DNA of 64,000 bases from Rhabditoides inermis (taxonomy: Eukaryota; Nematoda; Chromadorea; Rhabditida; Rhabditidae), in the NCBI GenBank assembly GCA_963966185.1, contig CAWZYM010000369.1, positions 712,501-776,500 of the forward strand, given 5' to 3'. The notes under the pieces are model-generated. The model saw only the letters and a list, made by a program, of their open reading frames with translations. It was not told the origin of the DNA and did not search any database. Of the stretch, positions 12,401-22,938 are shown piece after piece (position 1 is the first letter of the stretch; every line of letters starts with the position of its first letter). Made by a program: the position numbers and the translations under genes.

Positions 12401-14211
12401 TTGATGGTCGAACTATGCGGGTGGCGAGGGGAAGACGGGGAGGAGAAAAACCGGAGTATTTCTTTAAATATATTTTTAAAATGTGTTTGCAGTTGGGACA
12501 GTGTGGATCGCGAGTCGGGCATCGCTGCCGGCTACGACGACTCTGACTACAGCAACGACAGCAAGCCCGTCGCATTGTGGGTGACACCTTCACTCATTAC
12601 CGCTATTCACTCATGCATAATGCATCTCGTTAGACGAGCCGTGCATCACGTTTTTCATGCCTCTGTGCTGACGGCAAGAGATTCTTTTTTCAGCGACTGC
12701 GATAAGAAGAAAGGCGCCTTCCATCGCACCTCGTTCACCAAAGTGAGTGTAGATGTCTTAAAGGCGTTGTCGCGCGTGCGACTTTGTGCGACAGCAATTG
12801 CGTGGTACACGACTAAACACTATTTTCAGGAGGAGTGCGAGTTCCCGCTGTCGCTCGCTGGCGAGAACAAGCGGCGCTACAGCGAGTCGTGCGATCTGGA
12901 GGAGTCTCCCATCTCCAGCCGACTACGCTCCAATTACGGTAAGTATCGATTTTTTTTAAATTAAAATTTCAATCAGTCAAGGCGTCGTCGCGAGTCGCCT
13001 GCGTTGAGTTGAACTTTGCGACTACGATCTGACACTTTTAAATCGATACTATATAAGTAATCGTAATGTTTAGACACACCCCGTGAGCGCGACATAATCA
13101 CCGCCGCGCGCCGCACCCCGGTTAAGGTGAGACCCAGAATACTAAATCATTTTAAACGTATCATTTACGAATAATTCCATCATGAAGTTGCGCCAGAGCG
13201 ATAGTTTTCCATTTACCGGAGCCATAACCGTCTGTCTTTCTTGTTTTGTGAACTATTACCGAAGGCTGACTCTCCGTCTTCCTCTGATCTGCAAGCATAT
13301 AACTATAGTGGAATATGCAAAATTCTGTATGAATCGATTGTATTGATCGAATCGATTCAGGTGCTCATCAACAAGCCGTACACTCGGTCGGCGCCGCTGC
13401 GGCGCGACGAGCCCGGCCCGCTCGCCAAGCGCCACCGCGCCAGGTCCGTCAATAGCAACTATCGGACTATTAAAATTACGCTTTTATTGTATATGTTAAT
13501 TAGTTTTATTGTTCATTACTATTGCTAACATTCGGAATCTTAAAATTATATTGTTATCATGTTGATGTTTTGAATTTATTTGAATGATAGTAGGAAGGAA
13601 GTGTGCATGGTAGGAACTGCGGGAAGCATGTAGCTGCTGTGTGAGTAGCAGTTTCATGTGCACTTCCTTATTACTATCGATTTGAATACTATACGCGACG
13701 CCAGTGAATGATCTTCAATCAAATATCCTGGTCGTTATACCTAAATATGACAACACATTTCATCATGATATGGAGCATACAGTAGTGTCTAAGATACTAG
13801 ATTTCATTGCAGTGGATGGATTGTATCTGTTTATTGTGATATTTTTTTTTATCAAAACTTGTGTCGATGAAAATATCAAAATACACGTATTGTATTGTAT
13901 TGTATTTGTATCTGTTTCCTTTCCAGCGTGCTGCGTCCGTCGCTCGACCTGGAGAAGATGCGGGAGCACATCCTCAAGCACGAGCCGTGCAGCGACGACG
14001 AGGACGACGACATAGAGGCACTCAGGGTTAGTTATTGATTTATTGATTATATATGATGTAGTGTCATAGTCTTCCTTGCTTTTTCCTTCACCTTTACTAT
14101 TTATATTTATTGTTGATCGATTAATTGCAGGCGGAGTGGTCGCTTCCCGCGCAGAGCGGCGGTTGCGTGCAGCCTGGTTGCGCGTTCCGCCCGCTTTCGC
14201 TCGACGATTGA
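9465..14211 (+). CDS. FAM53-like acidic/basic protein (276 aa, 10 coding exons)
   Basis: Coding exons read without phase conflicts: 9465-9536, 10141-10252, 11386-11473, 12493-12576, 12694-12742, 12830-12938, 13074-13126, 13361-13443, 13927-14026, 14131-14211 (stop TGA). The start is the first ATG after the acceptor ending at 9,380. The protein has no signal peptide, membrane segment or enzyme motif. It alternates acidic clusters (ESDDDELE, CSDDEDDDIE) with basic ones (ENKRRYSES, AKRHRAS), and ends in a short Cys-containing tail. The motif LRPSLDLEKM resembles the RPSLDFxKM segment I recall from vertebrate FAM53 nuclear proteins, and the KRRYSES segment could correspond to their basic Ser-rich motif. 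The FAM53 link is weak; it could be an unrelated disordered nuclear regulator. The exons themselves are well supported by phase and codon quality. Confidence 0.7.
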
Positions 14212-14919
14212 CGTATCGATCGATCGTGCCGTCTCTCTGTCTCGACATGCGGCGCGTGGGGCGCGGCGCCGCGGCAGGCCCGCTCAATGTCTCGCTCGCC
14301 CCGAGCCGCCGCCGCGCCCCCCGCCGCAGACCCTCCTGCACCGACCCCCTGCTCGCGCGCGGACCGACCCCCGCAACGCCCCCCCACCACCACCACCACC
14401 ACTCTCTCTCTCACTCACGTGTACATGCAGTACAGTAGCCAGGCGCACACCGGTACAGTATCCTCACACATACACAGTACACAGTACACAATACAGACAC
14501 ACACAAGCCGTCCCAGCTATGAGTACACATAAGACTTACCCCCTCAGCGTTGTTCAGGAGATATAATATATGTATTCGCGCATTTCCTCTCCCCGTCTCT
14601 CTCTCTTTTAACATACACTCTCGTCGTCCCTTCTCCCTGTGTTATACCAGTGGGCGTCCGGTCTTCTCCGATCGGCGCCCCACCGTTTTCATTTTGCCCC
14701 TAGTTGTTATATCCATTGTTGCAACTTCTTCGAATTATCCCCCCTTGTCATCTTCCAACCACATACCTCGACACACCGTCTCCCCTCCTCCTTCTCCTCC
14801 TTCTTCCCGTCTGCGCTCTCTCTAATAAGAGCACTCTCTCTCTCCTCTTCTTCTCATATTATATAATATTCTCTGTTTTGTTGCTCGTTGCCACGTAGAC
14901 GAAAGAAGAGTCATGTTGG

Positions 14920-14925
14920 AATAAA
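14920..14925 (+). terminator. Poly(A) signal AATAAA of the FAM53-like gene
   Basis: Canonical AATAAA about 710 nt downstream of the stop at 14,211. The interval is pyrimidine-rich and has no better hexamer that I noticed. Confidence 0.55.
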
Positions 14926-15275
14926 TAGAGATTCTAACATTTAATACTGTGTGTGTGCGTCGGTTTTGATTCGGGTGAATTGCGGTTGGTCTCAGCACAT
15001 TCAAAATGTTGACTCGAAGGATTGTGGTGTGCTCAAAGTTGGGGTCAGTCATAACCGCTCTCACATGCGTTCGAAACTACTACAGAAATGATTTTTCATA
15101 CTCTGGAAACACTGCGGAAATGCTTTTGAACGGTGATGAACTGGATTCGAGATTAGTATTTGCACGAGTTCATCGAACAGCGTCAAAGATGTCTGTCAAA
15201 ATGTCGGCAAAGCTTCATATGTGACGTAGTGTTGAAGCGCGAATTCGCTCTCTCTCTCTCTCTCTCTCTCTCTCG

Positions 15276-15317
<42 letters not shown>

Positions 15318-16025
15318 TCGGCTGCTGTAATCGGGAAACCCACAATTGCCTCCTCGCCTCTTATCATGCCCTCGCATCAGTTGCGTTCTTCGCACCACAA
15401 CCGACATCCATTAATCTGCGGCTGGGAAAGAGAGAGAGCGAGAGAGAGAGAGAGAGGGGGAGGGAGAGAGGGAGGGAGGGAGGGAGGGAGGGAGAAAGGG
15501 AGGGAGAGAAAGAGAGAGAGGGGAATGGATGGAGGGCGACTGTGTGTGTTTTGGGCGAGTGCCAACATGTAACACGCACCCTCGCTCGCTGCCTTTTTGT
15601 TTTCTTCTATCCAGTCTTCAGAGAGGGAGAGTGAGAGAGAGAGTGAAGTGTGAGTTTCATTTTCGGAAAAGGGACCGAAACATGCGATGTTCTTCACTAA
15701 ATTGCCATGACTCAATACGAAGTGTGTTCTTTGTTCGGCAAATGATGTCCGACAGTGGTTTGTGAACACAAATCCTGAAGCAGTTTTGTGAACTAGTTTC
15801 CTACAAAAGTTTTTTGTTTCAACTCACTTTCTACACAGGAGTTTTGTGAACATTCAGTAATAACCTAATCACTCGGCGATTCACCGGAAATTGCTTATGC
15901 TGTACTAGATAGCCCTTGACAATATCGACGTCTCTCCCTTTTCTGTCTTTCTCTTTGTGTTCGGAGAAGTTAATCAAAAAGTGCGCTTTTGTCGGTAGCC
16001 CAGCGACTTTGGGAAAGGGGATAAT

Positions 16026-16059
<34 letters not shown>

Positions 16060-16313
16060 GAGGCGTTCTCCCAGAGCCAGAGAAGTCATTCACGCGGACT
16101 CCCCAGTAATGAGTAATCAACACTGTCACTATCATGTCTCGATCACTTTTCACAATGTCAGCTGACCACAGTCGGAAAAGACCAAAGCCTTCAACAACAC
16201 GACACGTCATTCTTACACTTTGACTAAAGCGAAAACGTCAAACGACAGCGCGTCACAAAAAAAGAAGTGGAAGAAGGACGTTCCGGCTTCGTGGGTGGTC
16301 GTAGACGCTTGCT

Positions 16314-16360
<47 letters not shown>

Positions 16361-17510
16361 GGGTGTCATGTTTCGTCCGTCCTCCATCCGCATTCGCATT
16401 CGATTCATCCGCCGATATATATATATATTTTCTGACCGCCTGTCTCGCTCTCGAATGAGTGAAATTCGAGACGTCTGTGAGTCAAGCGCTAGCCCGAGAA
16501 AAAAATTGGCGAGAGAAAAATGACATGGACCGAAACATGAGGGCTCGATTTTGATTTGATGCGATTTTTAATTGAACTTGTACGATCAGAATAGTTTATT
16601 GAATCATGTTAATTATCGATTGATTGATTATTGATTGAATGTCAATGGTTTAGTTTGCCCAGCCTCCCTCGGTATGGACCGAAACGAAGTCGCCCGACTT
16701 TGAAATCACCTGCCGGCCGTTGGTGTCTGAAACGTATCGAAACGTATGTGTCGTTAATCATAGTTTATGGTTCATTTATCAGATTATCATAAACGGTAAA
16801 CGTGCGTGATTATGTTATGTTGTTGCAGGTTATCATTGCGATTCTCAATAGTTTGATGTGGAAGTTTGTTTTGTGTGAGTAGCGAAAATGCGACAACAAT
16901 CAACAATCTTGAAAGTCTCTCATACTCTCCAATTAATAGTATTAATATTAGTTATTAGTACTTCATTTCAGAACTGCAACATTTCTGAAAAAAGTCAATC
17001 ATCACGACATAACAACAATGATCTAGTATGTACAGCAGTGAATGTCATTTTTCTGATTGTGAGAATGTCGATACTATTTGTTGCAATCATGTGCATGTCC
17101 TTAAAGAAATTCAAACCCACCAGTGATAACGATAGTGTTCGCACCCTCATCATCCTTTCCCACGTCCACTTTCATATCACTGAGAGAAACCTGAAATCAA
17201 GATTATAAATATTTTTTTTACTTTATACTTTTTATGTATTGTTTTATGAAACCCGACATTTTGAAATTACTAGTTCCCATCTCTGAGACTGATGTTTTGG
17301 CCAATGCTCAATGCTTCGAAATTTGCAATTTGTGCACAAACTACACTTGTCACTTGTCGTGATTGAAGATCAAATGCAATGACAGTCGTGGTTTTTGGCC
17401 GGAGTTCAGAGAGATATTAATTGGCCCACTCCATTTGTGACGTATTTTCTTTTATAATAATTAGTATACACGGTAATTTTCTACTGCAACTTTCAGTCGT
17501 CTAAACGTCT
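14926..17510. other. Intergenic region between convergent genes
   Basis: No supported gene. It contains GA/CT arrays at about 15,247-15,314, 15,424-15,520, 16,027-16,063 and 16,316-16,359. An AT-rich 106-codon frame at 16,888-17,208 lacks recognisable features. The flanking genes converge on this region. Confidence 0.6.
15247..15520. repeat. CT then GA microsatellites
   Basis: A CT array (15,247-15,314) is followed about 110 bp later by a GA/GGGA array (15,424-15,520). They are complementary and could fold back on each other. Confidence 0.9.
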
Positions 17511-18988
17511 ACCTCGGCACTCGTCTCCTTTAAAGCGCTCTTCGCTGCCGGGCTCGGCATACCTGCAATACCACGCAAACTCGATCGATAATCAATCAAT
17601 AACTCACCCTGAGCGTTCCCGACCGGCGCGCCTCCACCACCGCTCACCTCGCTACTGATCTTGAAGCTGAGCGAGGCAGGAGTGGAATCGGCTGCAATCA
17701 TAACAATTTCGATGACGAGAAATGAACTGCGCAGTTGTGTTGTCGCACACAGATCGCAGGGAGGCGATCTTTTCCTAATATTCAAGATGAGCGAGAATTA
17801 ACTGAAAAAAAACGCGCAGTTGCGTAGATGAGTCGGACATCGGGATGACGGGATGTCTTCGGAGGATGAACGTTTTCTACACTACTCGCCACAAGGAATA
17901 GCAAAAGTGTGGGCCCGAGTGGGCCCGCGCCCCGTATTCGATCATATCGAAATATTTTCTCGTGAAACTTTGTATGCATATACATAATGAGAAAAGCATT
18001 CCGCATCGATCTGCGTTCACAGAGTTTTGAAATTTTGATTTCGTTTTTTTCGGGCTCACACCCAGTGGGACCGGCGGTCCCATTGAGTGTCCCCAGTGTG
18101 GGACCGTGTGGGACTGAACACGATATGTATTAGTATTTCCTGCTTCCGTCACAGATACTGATCGCAAGTTGATAACAGTAGTATGCAAAGAGAAGTGAAT
18201 AACATTGAACGCTATAAATGCCGTAACAATTAGAGAGGGCGCGCAGCGCCCTCTCTTTTGGCTTAGGATAAGGCTCGCGCTAGAATTTTTAAGAAGCGAT
18301 ATCCAAAGGTCATGTTAGCAGCAACGTGAACTCATCCAATTCATGTTAGTTAGATTCGCACGGTTCCGTAGGCCAGATCACTGGTTGACGCCATCTTTGT
18401 ATCTTTTCTGTGAAAGAAGTTATGCGCGATCGCGCGCACCCATGAGGCGAGAGGCCAGCGTGTGGGTGTGTGTGTGTGGACCGTTTCCAGTCAACGCTGG
18501 CTGCTAGCTCTCTCTCTCGGTGGGCGGGGCGAGAGAGAGAGAGCGCGAGAGTGCGCGATATTGAGAGAGCGCGCAGACGGTAGTAGACATGCACTTACGC
18601 CTCAGCGATTCAAAATAAAGAGTAAAATTTCTTTCAAAGCGTTTCTTTTGATACCATGAGAAACATTGTTGTACATACGCAACAAACACGACCTGTAGAA
18701 TGTAGTATATTCAATGACTTGCTACCATCATTAAATTGTATCATTCATCATAGTTCTGCGCATACGAATGAACGACGGAGCTTGGCAATCAGGTAGAAAA
18801 GAAATTTCTATGAAATTTAACAAAAGCACATATATTATCTCTTAAAAGTACTCGCGTAAAGAGAGTCAGTTTGTCTTGACCCAATTCAACAAAAGCGCAT
18901 GCATAAAACGTTTACAAATACTAACACAAACCTGCGCATAACGGACTGTTCGATGAATCGATGAAATTGATGAAATGTAATCAATATT

Positions 18989-19047
<59 letters not shown>

Positions 19048-20040
19048 CAGGTTTGTGTTAGTATTTGTAAACGTTTTATGCATGCGCTTTTGTTGAATTG
19101 GGTCAAGACAAACTGACTCTCTTTACGCGAGTACTTTTAAGAGATAATATGAGTTGTGTTATCTTTTTTTTCTTCAAAACAATAATTCAAATTTTTCATG
19201 GTTTTAAAGTAAGGCAATAGCGGAGTAGTAGCGCACAGCACAAGAAATTCGAACGTTGCGCGCGGTGAGGTAGATCAGAGAAAGACGGACAGTCGGCTCT
19301 CGGCAATATAGGTATAGCGCTCAAAACAAGACAAGAGAGACAGACGGTTATGGCACCGTATTTCGAACTGTAAGTGGTGGATCGGAGATAGATCGGAAAC
19401 TATCGATCTGGCGCGGACGATGAGAGCACCGTTTCGCGGAGCAAGCGTTGTACAGTACAAAGATGCAGTAAGTAGTAATAAAGTAGTACATTCCAGTATG
19501 TAAAGGTACAGTACAGAGTACGAGGTGCAGGTGGAGTGCGAGGTGAATGGGAACTTCTGGCTGCGACTCACCGTCGCTCGACTGGGCATCACTCGGATTC
19601 GGGTGTTGGTCGACTATCTGCTTCACGCGAGTCGAAACATCGTCCGAGACAGAGGCGGCTGATGAGTTACCATTAGAAGTGATAGACAACTAATCTGAAC
19701 GTTTTCACAATTCACAACACTGACTTTTTTGGAGTAACTAAGTATTCAGTAGTCTTTCAAAAGGGTGGTCACACTCTCTCGAGTAAATTTGTAAACTGAT
19801 GCAGTTGCGGTGTGAAAGGCATTTTGGTAGTAGTTCCAAGAGACTGAGAGCTACTTAATATGATCGACAAGTTCACAAACCTGACAGATTTCTAGAACGT
19901 AAATAACTATAAGATCCAAATAGTCGTGAAAATGGCGCCTGGACATTCAAGATTAGGAGTAAATAAGAAGTTGGGAGATTGGGAAAAAGTCTCTCACCCG
20001 TCGCGATGCCGACCAAAACGAGTGCGATCGCAAGTTTCAT
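17511..20040 (-). CDS. Small putative secreted Ser/Ala-rich protein (about 100 aa)
   Basis: Read on the minus strand. Exon A is 20040-19998, starting MKLAIALVLVGIATG, a textbook signal peptide, with donor GTGAGA. Exon B is 19689-19572 (acceptor ATTAG, donor GTGAGT), exon C 17691-17608 and exon D 17562-17511 (stop TAG). B, C and D join in phase and give a polar chain rich in Ser, Asn, Ala and Asp with a GGGG run; it ends AEVDV. Exon A does not join B in phase with its best donor. Either a weaker donor after nine codons (TTG|GTCGGC) is used or a short exon was missed. No Cys framework, dibasic cleavage series or known family is visible. The 1.9-kb intron between B and C carries two repeats. Secretion is inferred only from exon A. 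Confidence 0.5.
18229..18545 (+). repeat. Dispersed hairpin-headed repeat, copy A
   Basis: It starts at a perfect hairpin: GAGAGGGCGC, three loop bases, then its reverse complement (18,233-18,255). About 300 bp follow that are clearly similar to 31,433-31,770 in the same orientation, sharing for example ATATCCAAAGG, TAGATTCGCACGGTTCC and GGCCAGCGTGTGGGTG. It lies in the large intron of the small secreted-protein gene. Confidence 0.85.
18834..19148. mobile_element. Fold-back (palindromic) element, copy A
   Basis: Two arms of about 100 bp, 18,834-18,934 and 19,047-19,148, are nearly perfect reverse complements. They are separated by about 110 bp that includes a GA array (18,991-19,045). The outer end is ATTATCTCTTAAAAGTACT. 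There is no coding capacity, so it resembles a non-autonomous fold-back transposon. Copy B is at 33,890-34,380. Confidence 0.85.
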
Positions 20041-20496
20041 CGCGGGTACGAGTGCGTATGTACACGAGTATGGGGTGCGTTTGGGTGAACCTAGTTCATG
20101 ACACCTAATCTGCTCGTTATCGACCACGTGCGGTGCGAATTGTGAAAAGCCGGATTATTACCACAGATTGGCAGTTCAGTCAAAATGAGAACGCAAAGTG
20201 AAAAGACAGTTTTTCGAACGGTTGTGCGGAAAATAGACACACATAGAACATTGACGTCATGTTTCTGTCGTTACGGTAGAGTAACAGATGCGGTTAAAGA
20301 TACAGTGACCTATTTCGGACGATATTAACAATTTGTCTCTGAAGCACAGTCAGGACTCGCGCCGCACTGTTCCAGCCAAAGAGCCCCAATACCACAATGT
20401 AGGATTGTGTGTGCATCCAGATAACCCATCATGCTACTTCGAATGCAAGTTGAACGAAAGTTCAATGAGCACGCGGTGATCATGCTTAGGCGTCTC

Positions 20497-20870
20497 CCCC
20501 CCCTCTCTCTCTATCGCTCCCCCCTCTCTCCCCCCTCTCTCCCCCTCTCTCTCCCCCTAACTCTCTCGCTCACCACCCTCTCTCTTCCCTCTCTCCCCTC
20601 TCTCTCCCCTCTCTCTCCCCCCTCTCCCCCCTCTCTCCCCCTCTCTCCCTTCTCTCCCCCCTCTCTCCCCCCCCTCCCCCTCTCTCCCCTCTGTCTCCCC
20701 CCTCTCCCCCCTCTCTCCCCCCTCTCTCCCCCTCTCTCCCCTCTCTCCCCCTCTCTCTCCCCTCTCTCTCCCCCTCTCTCCCCTCTCTCCCCCTCTCTCT
20801 CCCCTCTCTCTCCCCTCTTTTCCCCCTCTCTCTCCCTCTCTCCCTCTCTCCCCCTCTCCCCCTCTCTCCT
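20497..20870. repeat. Long CT/CCCC pyrimidine tract
   Basis: About 375 bp of almost pure pyrimidine on the plus strand, made of degenerate CTCTCTCCCC-type units. The 251-codon open frame across it is a compositional artefact. Confidence 0.9.
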
Positions 20871-21550
20871 TGCTCGTCTCTCACCGGCGTTGCTCCTCTC
20901 ACGTGTCCCCTACGTGCCCCTTCCACTCTCTCTCCTGAAATGGGCGTGGCTTGTGATTAGCATGTCTGCCCCCGTGTCCACCCGTCCTCTCTCGCGCCTT
21001 CCCGTCATTTCTCCGACGATGCGAGTGTCGACCGTCGGTCGTCTCTCCTCACTGTGCCGGCTCGGCCTTCCCAGGTGGGCCGTGTCTCCCACTCACCCAT
21101 GTGTCCCCACCGCACCTATCTCGCGTACCCATTCCGCCAATCTGTTGCGCACCTCCATTCCATGTTGTTGGTTCACCGAGCGATAACATAGTTTGGTTGA
21201 AATTCGTGTTTCGACGTCAATTGATGAGTGTGATTAGTGATTTGGTTTTCGGATCGATGTTTTCAATAGTCTTAGTGGTTGAAATCCGTTCTTGGAAGTT
21301 CGTATAGCTTTGTTTTTGTTTCGCGCGTGGCACATCATGTGGATACTTTGACACCGCGTTGTTATCGGATGCATTGCGATATTCCAAAAATAGTTACTTA
21401 GTTTCTTACTACCAGCTATGTATCTAGTTGGTTACTCGTTTTTGCGTGCGAGCGTAAGTTCCAACGGTTCACATGCAAGTTGTTTGCTGGATTGATTATC
21501 GATTGATTATCGATTGATTTTCGATCAGATCTCCGTGTCGCGTCGTTCTT

Positions 21551-21905
21551 AAAGGAACAGTGGCGCATTATATCCGACTTTGGATCATAACTTGACCCAT
21601 TGGAATGCAAACCAAACGAAAAAATAACGTTTTAAAGCTGTTACCGCGTTACCACACCGATTACCACAGACCGTCCCGTTACCACACGAAAATAGGCGTT
21701 CAAATGTGTGTTTTGGCGGGAAGCTCCATTTTCGCTGGGCCGATCGATATTGTGATCGCTTTCGCAAAGAAGTCAGTTCTCGAGTAGGGCAGCGGTCTTT
21801 GCGCGTGATGACCCAATGAGCTGCGTGGCGCAGTGGAAACAAATTGTGGGCTATCACTCTCGCAGCCACGGGTTCGATTCCTGTTTGCAACTTTGCTTGG
21901 AACAT
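21551..21905 (+). repeat. tRNA-related repeat (SINE-like)
   Basis: It begins AAGGAACAGTGGCGCATTAT, a terminal sequence shared with the element at 27,941-28,540. Around 21,826-21,886 it has a tRNA-like segment with an A-box-like TGGCGCAGTGG and a perfect B-box, GGTTCGATTCC. A T-arm can form (ACGGG/CCTGT), but no 7-bp acceptor stem pairs, so it is not a functional tRNA. Confidence 0.6.
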
Positions 21906-22938
21906 ACATACACCTCGGCGCGCGGTGTTTCGTGCGAATTTGAAAATTTCATTACCACACGGTTCTGATATACGCCTGTTTCTTTAACGTTCATAAGTTG
22001 TTTTATTTTTCTTGTCAATTTGCGGCCACTGAAGAATGGTTTTCACGATTTTTGTTGAATATCGATTGATTATCGATTTTTTATGACAACGCGCTGTACA
22101 TTTATAATTTTTGGATGATATCAGCTGACTATCGATTGACTTCATGAACCAAAATAGAAGTGGTTGAATGTCACAACGGATATCGATCGATTTCCGGTAA
22201 TCATAATTAAATTAAGAGTAACACAAAAAATGACTTCTCATGTAAAGGCGTGATTAGATCATGCGGAACAAAGCTAGAGTGTTTTTTTTATATGTTTTGT
22301 TTAAGTCAACATGTGAATGTACACCTTTTCCTTTCTCAATTTAACAAAACAATCAATGAAATAAATATCATAAATATTAAATGATATTAGTGTCTACATT
22401 TGTGTTTTTTCTTTGTTCACAAAGGAAAATACGCACACACAGTAAGTGTACCACAAAGTGTGTAATCGCACTTTATACGCACAACTTGTCGTCTTGATTA
22501 ACGAAATGAGTTCACAATCCGTTGGCGCATTTTTCTACATTATATCTGACATAGATGTTCATGTCATCGAGGCTTATAAACGGACACGCATACAACATCA
22601 AACAAGCACACATAAATAGTGACTTTTCATTTGATACTTAGCATAGGCATACTAATAACCTATGAATCGCGATTAAGCGACGATCACTCGGGGCGGATTA
22701 ATCGGTCTCGTTCACAATACGAGATCGCGCCTTTTTGTTGATTGGTTGTGCGGTTGCCTGAAGAAGCTGGTGAGATCACGCATTATCAATTTTCCGCGAC
22801 TTTTCCGCGAGTATCGAGCGATACGCTTAAACATTTGTGAAAGTTGAAGAAAATCGAAATCGAAGAAAATGCGCCAGTATGACACTAGGGCGCGGCACTA
22901 GCCGACAAACTCTACTCTGAGTCAAGTTATTTTTGAGG

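Larger units (their letters stand above)
20041..22938. other. Intergenic region with pyrimidine tract and tRNA-like repeat
   Basis: No convincing gene. The genes on either side diverge: minus strand to the left, plus strand to the right. Promoters for both probably lie here, but no specific element can be assigned. Confidence 0.55.

Noticed and set aside
16888..17208. 106-codon frame with two hydrophobic stretches
   Set aside because: AT-rich, lies between convergent genes, has no good signal-peptide, splice or homology support. Kept as a chance frame.
20431..21186. 251-codon open frame, Pro/Ser/Leu-rich
   Set aside because: It is produced by the CTCTCCCC pyrimidine tract, with nothing protein-like outside the repeat.
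21820..21900. Possible tRNA gene
   Set aside because: A and B boxes and a T-arm exist, but no paired acceptor stem can be formed. Treated as a tRNA-derived repeat.
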